NCBI GenBank assembly: GCA_027592755.1
Contig: JAQCLE010000035.1
Span: 1 to 32,372, forward strand
Reading direction: 5' to 3'
DNA: 32,372 nt
Origin: Bacteroidota bacterium
Lineage (GTDB): Bacteria > Bacteroidota > Bacteroidia > Cytophagales > Cyclobacteriaceae
The notes beneath the pieces were generated by a model that saw only the letters and a program-made list of their open reading frames with translations, was not told the DNA's origin and did no database searches. The stretch's first letter is position 1, and each line of letters begins with the position of its first letter. The position numbers were made by a program, and so were the translations under genes. Below are positions 8,107 through 16,625 of this stretch, piece after piece.

Positions 8107-9969
8107 TTACTTTACAGAGGGGCCTTTCAAAAGTTTTCCCGTGAAGCTTTGATTCTCGAAATCAGCTGTATAAAAGTAAATTCCAGGAGGCAACAGAACA
8201 TTTTTTATATCCTCTCCACTCCAGGTTATATCAACGGAACCAGCCTTGTAACTAGTTCTGGTGGTGTTATATAATTCTTTTCCGCTAATCGAAAAAATCT
8301 TCACGTTCAAATTTCCGGAGGAAGCCAACTCAAAATGAAGGGTAGTTGAATTAGAAAAAGGGTTAGGATAGTTGTAAACCTTTAAGAGTCGTTCTTCTAA
8401 TTCATCTTCCAAGCCGGTGACCATTGAATTCTCTCCCTCTCTCATCCGTATGGTCTGGTTCACTGGTACATTGTAAATGTATTCAACCTTTCCCAGAGGC
8501 CAACTGACTTGTATCTCATCGATCATTTGGGCAGATCCAACGCCGAAGTGAACTGGTGTGATACTCTGGCCGAAAATACCAGCGCCATGATGCCATCGGT
8601 AGTACGATTTGCCCTCAACTGCTATTTTCACTTCAGTGCCGAAAGCATCCCGATTTGAGGCGGTCCCTTCAAGCCAGATTTGTAACCAATTTGTGAGTTC
8701 GGTCTTCGAGTCCGTAATGAGCTCATTGCGGTACAAATAAGCAGGTACTTCAACATTGGCGACAACCATATCCAGGTCCCCGTCGCCATCACAGTCAAAC
8801 GTCTCCAATCCCCGACCTCGGGCTTCACCATCAACAGTTGATTCCACTGACCAATTCTGAAAGCCTTCTGTGCCTTCCATAAACAAATTCTTAAAGAAGA
8901 AATTGTTTTCGTCTACCTGTATCTCGTTGTTTATGGTGGACTTACTCATTACACCGGTAACGACATACAAGTCTTCATCTCCATCATGATCGCAATCGAA
9001 GAACTTGGTTCCCCATCCCCATGCGGCGTTATCGACCCCCATCTCAACTGCCAGGTCCTCAAACCGGCGATTGATATTGTTATAAGTAAACAAGGGATTT
9101 GGATGGTAATTAAAAATGTTACTGACATAAATATCAAAGAATCCGTCATTGTTGTAATCGCCCACCGCCAATCCCATGCCTGCACCCTCGTCATTTAGTC
9201 TCAGAGCCTTTGAAGCCTCGTTAAAAAACACACCGGCCCGGCTTTCGAAAAATTGGTTTTCCTGGGTATCGTTGGCGTTGTAGAGATCCAGGAACCCATC
9301 ATTACCCACATCGATGGCCACACTTGCCCACGTCACTCCAAATCCACCCAATCCGGTTGCCGCAGTAATATCAAAAAAATAACCATCACCCCTATTCTCA
9401 TACATGGTGTTGGCCCCTTTTAAATTATTGACGTACAGATCAAGGTCACCATCACGGTCGTGATCCCACCATAAACCGCTGGAACTATAGCGATCGGCGG
9501 TCCCTGCAACACCGGCCCGCTCGGTCACATCTACAAAAGTGCCGTCACCCTTATTATGGTATAGTTGATCTTTCTGGATGTTGGCCAAAAACAGATCGGG
9601 AAATCCGTCGTTATCGTAGTCGCCCCAGGATGCTCCCAGTTTATCTCCATGTCCTGAAGTAACTCCGGGATTTACAAACTGAACCACAAACCCGGATGCG
9701 ACGGTTACGTCTTCAAAAATTCCGTGGCCATTATTTCTCATCAACCGATTCCAGGTGGATTCATCCTCGGGGTTGAATGAGAACATGCCGGTAAAAAAAA
9801 CGTCAATGTCACCATCCTGATCGTAGTCGGCCACAGCAACGCCGTTGGATTCGTTAATATGACCAAAGCCCGACTCGAGCTCCACGCGTACGAAATTCTG
9901 GGCTATGGCGTCAATCGCGATTGGCGTAATTATTAACAGCAATATTATCTTTAGCTCCTTCCGTCTCAT
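8107..9969 (-). CDS. FG-GAP/VCBS repeat protein with ASPIC/UnbV domain and T9SS tail (CRTAC1-like)
   Basis: A 620-aa secreted protein. A signal peptide covers about residues 1-23 (ending AIAQ). There follow at least seven FG-GAP/VCBS blades, each with a calcium-binding DxDxDG-type loop (for example DYDQDGDIDV, DYDNDGFPDL, DHDRDGDLDL, DCDGDGDLDM). An ASPIC/UnbV domain lies at about 425-510 (NWLQIWLEG, GVGSAQMIDEIQVSWP), and a type A T9SS sorting domain at about 530-620 (YNYPNPFSNST ... PPGIYFYTADF). It is therefore expected to cross the outer membrane by T9SS and stay on the surface or be released. Similar CRTAC1-family proteins are often next to SusCD pairs. A glycan-binding or adhesive role is inferred; no catalytic site is visible. 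Confidence 0.92.
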   Translation of the reverse strand: MRRKELKIILLLIITPIAIDAIAQNFVRVELESGFGHINESNGVAVADYDQDGDIDVFFTGMFSFNPEDESTWNRLMRNNGHGIFEDVTVASGFVVQFVNPGVTSGHGDKLGASWGDYDNDGFPDLFLANIQKDQLYHNKGDGTFVDVTERAGVAGTADRYSSSGLWWDHDRDGDLDLYVNNLKGANTMYENRGDGYFFDITAATGLGGFGVTWASVAIDVGNDGFLDLYNANDTQENQFFESRAGVFFNEASKALRLNDEGAGMGLAVGDYNNDGFFDIYVSNIFNYHPNPLFTYNNINRRFEDLAVEMGVDNAAWGWGTKFFDCDHDGDEDLYVVTGVMSKSTINNEIQVDENNFFFKNLFMEGTEGFQNWSVESTVDGEARGRGLETFDCDGDGDLDMVVANVEVPAYLYRNELITDSKTELTNWLQIWLEGTASNRDAFGTEVKIAVEGKSYYRWHHGAGIFGQSITPVHFGVGSAQMIDEIQVSWPLGKVEYIYNVPVNQTIRMREGENSMVTGLEDELEERLLKVYNYPNPFSNSTTLHFELASSGNLNVKIFSISGKELYNTTRTSYKAGSVDITWSGEDIKNVLLPPGIYFYTADFENQSFTGKLLKGPSVK

Positions 9970-10022
9970 ATCTTTTATATCGCATTCCCGGTTTGTCTCG
10001 ATCCAATGTCCAATACACCTAT

Positions 10023-10036
10023 TTTCTGAGCGAGTC
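10023..10036. repeat. Right copy of 14-bp inverted repeat
   Basis: TTTCTGAGCGAGTC, the exact reverse complement of 8001-8014, about 55 bp upstream of the FG-GAP gene start. Sequence beyond the 14 bp does not clearly match. Confidence 0.4.
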
Positions 10037-10128
10037 GACGAGGACCATTGAAGAATTAGACTCCCCGAATCGAGAATGTTCCAAATCCATTCATCTCTAA
10101 TCTATCCAAACTGCCTAACAAAAGCAAG

Positions 10129-10164
10129 AAGCAAGGAACAGACGAAATCGTCCGTTCCTTGCTT
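10129..10164 (-). terminator. Strong hairpin terminating the susCD unit
   Basis: The arm at 10129-10139 pairs with 10154-10164 (11 bp, AAGCAAGGAAC against GTTCCTTGCTT). After one A/C mismatch, 10141-10144 pairs with 10149-10152 (GACG/CGTC) around an AAAT loop. It begins 18 bp past the susD stop in the direction of transcription and is followed by a T-rich stretch. It should separate susCD from the FG-GAP gene, or cut transcription down between them. Confidence 0.7.
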
Positions 10165-10182
10165 AAATGGTTTAAAATTATA

Positions 10183-11922
10183 CTAAAATCCAGGATTCTG
10201 GGTTATAAGTCCCTGGCTAGTGATTATTTCCGGATCCGGTATCGGACGATATTCATCCCGACCAGCAGTGAACTTGGCATCAGCCAGGTATGCTATTCTT
10301 TTTACCTCGGTGCTATAGTAGGCGTTCATCCAGGACTCGGCGATACCCCATCGAACCAGGTCGAAAAAACGGCCTGGGTGCGACTCCAGGGCCAGTTCAA
10401 GACGTCGTTCCCAGCGAAGTACTTCTCGGGCCTTATCCGGGGTGTCAACATCGGATGCACTGTAAAGACCAATAACATACGGTGCCGAAGATGAGCCATC
10501 GGCCTTTACCAACCTTGACGTGCTGTTAGCAGCACGGGTTCTTATACGATTGATAATCGGCAGAATTTCGGTATGACGGCCCACTTCAATTAGCGCCTCG
10601 GCCCAGTATAGCAGGGCTGAAGCATAGCGCATCTGATCAGTATTTCTAGAAGTAGTGAAAAAAGCAACAGTACCCCTCCAGCAGGGAGATTCAGGCTGCT
10701 CCTGATCTTTGATAGCTGCATTGAAACCATAGATACCGGGTACTCGGGAATAGGTCGCGTCAAAAATACGATCAGCTTTGTATTTCCAGGGCATACCCAG
10801 TACAACCATTGTATGAGAAAACCGGGGATCCATGTTATGAGCTTCAACGTCTGCTGACGTTAATATTACCGGGGGATCGTCGTAAGTATTAAAGAGCGGC
10901 AATCCATTGACATCGGTTTTGAAGGCATTAGCTAGGTTTAAGGAAGGGATATTGAACCAGCAACATCCGTATCCCTGACCCATGGTAGAATTGAGGGCGG
11001 TTGATGCATTGCCTCTACCTTCAACAGAACCATCGTCGATAGACCTCATGACTGCCCAAACAGACTCTATCTCACTCTCAGTTTCACATTCGAAATTTGC
11101 AGAAAACTCCGGGTGCAAATCAAACTCCCCGGTGGCCTCAACTCCTTCAATCAGGCTGATTGCTTCATTCAACTCGGTGGTATTAATGCTGGTTACCTGG
11201 TGACTTGCATCCTGCACGTATGCTTTGTAAATCAATGACTTGGCCAGGAAGAGTTGAGCGGCGCCTTTGGTTGGCCGACCCTCTTGCGCCTGAGTAGCAG
11301 GCAATCCGGCTACAGCCGCCCGCCATTCAGCAATAATCCAGGCCCAACCTTCCTGGTCTGTCAGTTCGCGGTTGTGTTTAAGCGCGTATTCTGTTTTCGC
11401 AACATTCTCGTCGATATATACAATGTATTTGTAAAGGACCTTAAGCTTAAAATAGGTTTGAGCCCGGAGAAAATGCATCTCGGCAATACGCTGAGATCGA
11501 GTAGTTAATTCCGCATCGGTCAGTTTATTGAGCCTGGCTAACGCATCATTTATCCTGGAAACAAGTACGTACAGGTTTTTCCACATCAACTCATTGTTTT
11601 CATCCCCGGCTGCCACTTGGATAGACTTGATCTCACGACGATGGATATTAAACTGGTCAGGGATGCTACCGCCACCTTTATGGGCGTCTCCTGATCCTAC
11701 CGCACCATCGGTCCAGAGGTCCTGAAACGGAGCGAAGAAGTTATCGTTTCCCTGAGCAGCATAAGCGGCAATAACTAATTTCTCCACATTTTCCGGAGTA
11801 TTTAATTGATCGCTTGCTATCACTCCCTTGGGTGAAAAATCAAGGAAGTCCTCACTGCAGCCGAACCCTATCAGGCTGGAGATTATTACTGTTGTAATTA
11901 TTTTTAAATTTATCGTTTTCAT
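10183..11922 (-). CDS. susD: SusD/RagB outer-membrane glycan-binding lipoprotein
   Basis: A 579-aa SusD/RagB family lipoprotein. The signal peptide ends at Cys22 (IGFGC), followed by SEDFLDFSPKG, the usual N-terminal pattern of the family. TPR-like helices are suggested by the region with LRAQTYFKLKVLYKYI, and the C-terminal signature ELALESHPGRFFDLVRWG is typical. It captures oligosaccharide at the cell surface and acts as a lid on the SusC channel. The gene follows susC by 28 bp, the standard pairing, and is followed by a strong terminator. The exact sugar cannot be read from the sequence; the GH32-like neighbour points to a fructan or similar glycan. The symbol denotes the family, not the starch-specific protein. 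Confidence 0.95.
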   Translation of the reverse strand: MKTINLKIITTVIISSLIGFGCSEDFLDFSPKGVIASDQLNTPENVEKLVIAAYAAQGNDNFFAPFQDLWTDGAVGSGDAHKGGGSIPDQFNIHRREIKSIQVAAGDENNELMWKNLYVLVSRINDALARLNKLTDAELTTRSQRIAEMHFLRAQTYFKLKVLYKYIVYIDENVAKTEYALKHNRELTDQEGWAWIIAEWRAAVAGLPATQAQEGRPTKGAAQLFLAKSLIYKAYVQDASHQVTSINTTELNEAISLIEGVEATGEFDLHPEFSANFECETESEIESVWAVMRSIDDGSVEGRGNASTALNSTMGQGYGCCWFNIPSLNLANAFKTDVNGLPLFNTYDDPPVILTSADVEAHNMDPRFSHTMVVLGMPWKYKADRIFDATYSRVPGIYGFNAAIKDQEQPESPCWRGTVAFFTTSRNTDQMRYASALLYWAEALIEVGRHTEILPIINRIRTRAANSTSRLVKADGSSSAPYVIGLYSASDVDTPDKAREVLRWERRLELALESHPGRFFDLVRWGIAESWMNAYYSTEVKRIAYLADAKFTAGRDEYRPIPDPEIITSQGLITQNPGF

Positions 11923-11950
11923 CTTTTTAGCTCTTTATAATCTAAATAAT

Positions 11951-14900
11951 CTAAAATCCAATGTTTATTCCAAATGTAGCCCTCAGTGGCTTGGGTATGC
12001 GGGTGTTAAATTGATTCCCTTCGATTAACCAGGCAGCTGATCTAAAGCCGTTACGCCCAGATCTTGTGTACCAGTACTTTAAGTTTTCCATACTTACAAA
12101 CACCCTAAGATTGGATAACCAGCTCACGCTCCCGATAACTGCTTGAGGAAGGGTATATCCCAGGGTAATCTGCCGCAAGTTGAGGAAACCTCCATTTCTT
12201 ATGTAGTAGCTACCGAATCCCAGCGGTCTGGTACTTGTACTCAAAGCAGGAATCCAGGTGTCTGTATTGGTGTAGCTCCATGCATTAAGGGATGCACTCC
12301 CGGAGTTTCTACCCGGAGCAAGGCCACCCAATTCTTCGTAATCGCCATTGCTTAACTTCCTGCCGGTCATTCCGAAGAATTGCATAGTTAGATCGAAATC
12401 TTTCCAGCCAACCTGTCCATTGATACCATATTCCAACTTAGCCAGACCATTTGTTCCCTGGTATTTCCGATCCAGTCCATCGATAACGTTATCATTATTC
12501 AGATCGGCGTACCTGAAGCTTCCAACCCTGATCCCAGGATATTGCGGAGCGGATGCTGCTTCTTCAGGACTTTGGAGTATACCTTCCATAACGTAGCCAA
12601 AAAAAGCATTTGGTGAGTGACCAATAATATTCTGCTCAACATTTCCTGGATAGGAAGCCCATAGGTCCTCCGGCAAATCGGTAATTTTATCATTGTAATG
12701 CGCACCATTAATGGATACCGAGTAGCTCAAATCTCCCACTGACAAACTATTGTAGCCAATCAAAAACTCCCAACCGGTAGTCTCCATATCGGCTCCGTTC
12801 GCCCAGCGCCGGAAACCATCGCCATAGGTTCCGACGACGGAAGGTCGGATCAGGATATCTGTGGTCTTTTTCTTAAAAGCATCCACTGATCCGGTAATCC
12901 TATCGTCCATCAATCCAAAGTCAAGACCTACATTGATCTCAGTTGTAGACTCCCACTTCAGCTTATTGTTCTCTGTCTGGATCGCGAGGAATCCTGAAGG
13001 CAACTGGCCGCTGTTGTTATCGTCTATGTCATAGGAAGTTGCAGCATTATCACAAATGGTCTGGGCACAACCACCCCCCCAGGGCAGGTACGTGCTCGGT
13101 GGTGCATAAACTGCCTCATACAACCCAAATCTGGCCTCATTCAAAATATCCTGATTTCCGGTTTTACCCAAGGCAGCTCTAACCTTTAAATCGGACAACA
13201 AAGTCAAGCCCGACATAAATTCTTCCTCCACTATTCTCCAACCCACAGAGGCTGCCGGGAATAAGGCATATTGATTTTCGGTACCAAATCGGGAAGAGCC
13301 GTCACGTCGAATGGTAAAAGAAGCGAGATACCTGTTGTTAAAGGAGTAGTTTGCTTTACCAAAGAGAGAGAATAACGAGAAACCGGTTGAAAAGCCGGTA
13401 GAGGATCTCTCACCTGAAGCTGCATCCAACTGGACGTAATCATTGGTTTCCAGGGCGAAACCCTTTCCTCTGGCGCTAAATTGCGTTATAAAATTCTCTA
13501 TTGCTTCAGTCCCCGCTAAAACAGTGATCGAGTGCCTGTCGATTGTTTTGTTGTATGTCAGGGTATTGTTAAAAACCCAGTTGGTTTGATGTAACTGAGC
13601 ATGAGTAAGTTCTGCGGTCGCATTGTTCAAGAATCCCCGATTGAAGGTAGGGAATATGTCGCGGCTAAAGATATTATCATAATCAACCCCAAGGGTCGTT
13701 TTGAAGGAAAGGCCTTCCATTATCTCCCAATTCAAATATACACTTGCAACCACTTTAGTATTGTGTATCCTGTCATTCTTGTTGTCATCTGCCAGCCCTA
13801 CCGGATTGTCTCTATCGTCAAATCCCTGACCTGGAGGGCCTGAGATTCTACTTGTTTCTATGGGGTTGCTTGTATCTGTTGGTTCATGTCTTACCGGCAA
13901 AATGGGTTTCATATTGAGCATGAGATTATCCGGAGTGCCGCCAAATCCATTGTCAGACCATAGACGTTCTTCTTTACTAAGACCTAAATTTTGACCGACA
14001 GTTACTTTATCGCCTGCGAATTTGTAATAGGAGTTCAGACGAATGTTGATACGGTTATAGCCAGTTCGCATGACTACGCCCTTCTGGTCGAAATAATTCA
14101 ACCCCAACGTTACTCCGCCATTTTCACCGGCCCTGTTCAGGCCTATGTCATAATTCCGGGAAAATCCTGATCGGTATACAGCATCATTCCAATCCATACC
14201 TCTCTCGAGGCTCTTCCCACCCCATTTGGTTCCTGTCCAAAAACTGGAGGGATGGCCAGCGGGTCGCAGTCCCTGGCCTTGATCCAGCCAGTCGGGGTAG
14301 TTGATCTTATCAAGCACCGGCACTCCAGTACCTTGGATACCCGCTCCCAAACTTTGGTCAAGGTGCCAGTCATAAGTGTAACGTCCACCCGCGTCGGGAT
14401 TTGCCCCATCGTTCACCGCGGCTTGCCACTGAATTATCGCTTTCTCTTCACTAGTCGCAAGATCCTGCACAGCAGTCACATCCTCAAAGCCAAATTTGGC
14501 ACTTACTGTAACGGAGGATTTTCCCTTCTGGGGGCTCTTGGTAGTTATGATAACAACTCCATTGGAAGCCCGGGAACCATAAATCGACGCTGAAGCACCG
14601 TCCTTCAATACTTGCATAGACTCAATGTCATTGGGATTTAACCAACCAAGGTCCCAGTTCGGAATTGTAGTGCTGGTACCTGACCCCGTATAAGGCTGGA
14701 TGGGAACTCCGTCAACGATGTATAAAGGAGAGTTATTTCCCAATGTCGACCTGCCCCTAATTGTGATTTTCGCGCCTTGCCCGGGATTCCCGGATGTGTT
14801 GACAAAGACACCAGGTATTCGCCCCTGCATTTGGGCTATCACATTAGGGCTATTAAGATCCTTCACTTTACCCATATCAGCCACGGCAACTGCCCCTAGT

Positions 14901-15244
14901 TGGTCTTTCTTTCTTTCAATGCTATAACCAGTAACCACTAATTCATCCAGTTGTTGGATATCCTCCTGCAAAGACACATCAATTACCGATCGGGACCCAA
15001 CAGTTATTTCCTGGGTAGCAAAACCCACGTAACTGATAATCAAAGTTGCATCTGGGCTAACAGTGATTGAATAATTACCTCCTACATCAGTAATAGTTCC
15101 TGTGGTGGTCCCTTTTTCAACCACAGCCACCCCAGGTATGGGTTCGTTGGTATTGTCTAAAATGGTTCCACTCACGGTAACACTTTGTGCCCACATAAAG
15201 TGCATCGGTAGGAGCATTGTGAACATTAGTATTTTTAGTTTCAT
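11951..15244 (-). CDS. susC: SusC/RagA TonB-linked outer-membrane receptor
   Basis: A 1097-aa SusC-type importer. The order is signal peptide (1-19, ending MWAQ), carboxypeptidase-regulatory-like domain (about 22-95, VSGTILDNTNEPIPGV), TonB box (DELVVTGY, 100-107), plug (about 110-230, RGRSTLGNNSPLYIVDGVPI and QVLKDGASASIYGSRASNGV) and a 22-strand type barrel ending in TFGINIGF. There is no STN domain, so it is not expected to signal through an anti-sigma factor. It transports oligosaccharides through the outer membrane using TonB-ExbBD energy, with SusD as partner. Only 59 bp separate its start from the MFS remnant upstream, and no TAnnTTTG box is visible there. The promoter may be further upstream, or may have been lost at the 15.6-kb junction. 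Confidence 0.96.
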   Translation of the reverse strand: MKLKILMFTMLLPMHFMWAQSVTVSGTILDNTNEPIPGVAVVEKGTTTGTITDVGGNYSITVSPDATLIISYVGFATQEITVGSRSVIDVSLQEDIQQLDELVVTGYSIERKKDQLGAVAVADMGKVKDLNSPNVIAQMQGRIPGVFVNTSGNPGQGAKITIRGRSTLGNNSPLYIVDGVPIQPYTGSGTSTTIPNWDLGWLNPNDIESMQVLKDGASASIYGSRASNGVVIITTKSPQKGKSSVTVSAKFGFEDVTAVQDLATSEEKAIIQWQAAVNDGANPDAGGRYTYDWHLDQSLGAGIQGTGVPVLDKINYPDWLDQGQGLRPAGHPSSFWTGTKWGGKSLERGMDWNDAVYRSGFSRNYDIGLNRAGENGGVTLGLNYFDQKGVVMRTGYNRINIRLNSYYKFAGDKVTVGQNLGLSKEERLWSDNGFGGTPDNLMLNMKPILPVRHEPTDTSNPIETSRISGPPGQGFDDRDNPVGLADDNKNDRIHNTKVVASVYLNWEIMEGLSFKTTLGVDYDNIFSRDIFPTFNRGFLNNATAELTHAQLHQTNWVFNNTLTYNKTIDRHSITVLAGTEAIENFITQFSARGKGFALETNDYVQLDAASGERSSTGFSTGFSLFSLFGKANYSFNNRYLASFTIRRDGSSRFGTENQYALFPAASVGWRIVEEEFMSGLTLLSDLKVRAALGKTGNQDILNEARFGLYEAVYAPPSTYLPWGGGCAQTICDNAATSYDIDDNNSGQLPSGFLAIQTENNKLKWESTTEINVGLDFGLMDDRITGSVDAFKKKTTDILIRPSVVGTYGDGFRRWANGADMETTGWEFLIGYNSLSVGDLSYSVSINGAHYNDKITDLPEDLWASYPGNVEQNIIGHSPNAFFGYVMEGILQSPEEAASAPQYPGIRVGSFRYADLNNDNVIDGLDRKYQGTNGLAKLEYGINGQVGWKDFDLTMQFFGMTGRKLSNGDYEELGGLAPGRNSGSASLNAWSYTNTDTWIPALSTSTRPLGFGSYYIRNGGFLNLRQITLGYTLPQAVIGSVSWLSNLRVFVSMENLKYWYTRSGRNGFRSAAWLIEGNQFNTRIPKPLRATFGINIGF

Positions 15245-15303
15245 TATCTATTATTTAAATTGAACATTGAAAAATATTTTAAAAAAAATTATCTTGGTTT
15301 AGT

Positions 15304-15639
15304 TCAAATTGTCACTTTGTCTGTCTCCATAGGCTTTGGGATTTTAATTTCGGTGATTAATTCATTCCCAAGTTCTTCAAGAGAACGGCCCTTAGTTTCG
15401 GGCATTATCTTCAAGACAAACACTAATTGAAAGATCATCATTATTGTAAAAATAAGGAGCCTGTACGTTAAATCAAAATCAACTTCAGGACAACTAACTT
15501 CCTCAGTCTTGACGAGGGATGGATCTACTAATGTGGCTATGTCGCCTAAATCAAAAAATCCCTTTTTCGGATCCATCATCCACTCCTTTTTATGACGAAA
15601 TTCGCTTAGGTATTGTCCTAACTTGCCTTGCGGCCACAC
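15304..15639 (-). pseudogene. 3' remnant of an MFS sugar-porter gene
   Basis: The minus-strand frame ends with a final transmembrane helix (YRLLIFTIMMIFQLVFVLKI) followed by MPETKGRSLEELGNEL, the hallmark that closes MFS sugar porters (PETKGRSLEE). Only about 110 codons remain of the roughly 450-550 expected. Going upstream, the frame runs into a stop at 15652-15654 and into a plus-strand T9SS-domain fragment, so the eleven preceding helices are missing. It lies directly upstream of susC in the same direction and was probably the inner-membrane sugar importer of this locus. It could still be transcribed, but cannot make a functional porter. Confidence 0.75.
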
Positions 15640-15934
15640 CTTTTTCTTCGATTATGATGAGGAGTTTACCGACTCCGAAAGTCAGTCCCTTAAAGTATCA
15701 CCAAATCCAAGTACACGCTCAATCAATATAGAATGGTTTGGAGTTGATGATAATTCTGATATCAGGTTTTCAGTAACAGATTTGAATGGGCGATTAGTTG
15801 ATGCATTTAGTACAAGCGGAGTAAATGGAACAAATTTTTATTCCATGGATGTCAGTCAATTGCCGGAAGCGGTTTATGTTATCAGGGCGATCATTGATGA
15901 TGTTTTGGTACAAGGTAGATTCGTCAAGGAGTAA
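15623..15934 (+). pseudogene. 3' remnant of a T9SS-sorted protein gene
   Basis: The plus-strand frame encodes a type A T9SS sorting domain: SLKVSPNPSTRSINIEWFGV, then IRFSVTDLNGRLVDAF, then LPEAVYVIRAIIDDVLVQGRFVKE and stop at 15934. Such domains occur only at the C-terminus of larger secreted proteins, yet here there is no signal peptide or passenger. The frame is closed by a stop at 15593-15595, and the sequence upstream encodes the opposing MFS fragment. It is best read as the end of a truncated gene. The only starts in this frame are weak (TTG at 15623). Confidence 0.72.
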
Positions 15935-15981
15935 TTAGAATTCCGAATCTATCGATATTCCAATTTGATGCTGTTATTTTT

Positions 15982-16464
15982 CTATCTCGCATGGGAACCA
16001 TCACAATAAGGTGAATTCCCGGTCTTCTTGCACATGCACAGTGCTTTCGTAGCTGTTTCCTGATTTTCAAACACAACCGGTCGTTTATCGGTGGTTTTGT
16101 GACTTCCATCACAAAATGGCTGGCCCTTTGAAAGACCACAGGAACACCAAGCATATTTTTTGCCTTTTTCCAGTTCTAAAACTGCTGGTGTATTTGGATC
16201 GGTAAAGACTCTACTCCCTGCTTTCTCCTCTGGGCGACCATCGGCATTCATATAATAGGAAAGCGCCCCAGAAGGACATTGCCTGATCTGACTTATCATT
16301 TCATTAGTCGATGCAGCTTCAACATTAATCCAGGGTCTCTGGTTGGGATTAAAGACTCTGCTCATCCCATGGAAACATTTTTCCGAATGAATGCAAAGTT
16401 TCGACTGCCAAACTACGGTGACTTCACCATTTGAATATTCCTTGGTTACTTTCTTTTCTTCCAC
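15982..16464 (-). CDS. Fer4_19 + two CDGSH iron-sulfur motifs protein
   Basis: A 160-aa cytoplasmic protein. The N-terminal half is a Fer4_19-type domain with C24, C30 and C63 (RQCPSGAL). The C-terminal half carries two CDGSH motifs of mitoNEET type: C107-x-C109 ... C118-DGSH122 and C143-x-C145 ... C154-DGSH158, each with the 3-Cys/1-His ligand set for a 2Fe-2S cluster. Electron transfer or Fe-S/redox sensing is the family-level expectation; the partner is unknown. The start is GTG at 16464; the next in-frame codons upstream lead to a stop without ATG. It diverges from the DUF2062 gene and converges on the T9SS remnant. Confidence 0.9.
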   Translation of the reverse strand: MEEKKVTKEYSNGEVTVVWQSKLCIHSEKCFHGMSRVFNPNQRPWINVEAASTNEMISQIRQCPSGALSYYMNADGRPEEKAGSRVFTDPNTPAVLELEKGKKYAWCSCGLSKGQPFCDGSHKTTDKRPVVFENQETATKALCMCKKTGNSPYCDGSHAR

Positions 16465-16625
16465 GTGTTCAATTTTTTAAAAATGTACTCCAATTTATCA
16501 AGAATACTCTGGGTGCGCCTACTGTTTTGGAAATTACGCCCAGATTTGTCGGGAATAACACCGACAGTGGCATCTGATCAGTTGGATTTGGTAATTTTGG
16601 ATCTAATAATCGAAACATAAGCACT

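Noticed and set aside
8001-10036. Insertion sequence defined by the 14-bp inverted repeats
   Set aside because: The bracketed gene encodes an FG-GAP/UnbV protein, not a transposase, and no target-site duplication is seen. Kept only as a repeat.
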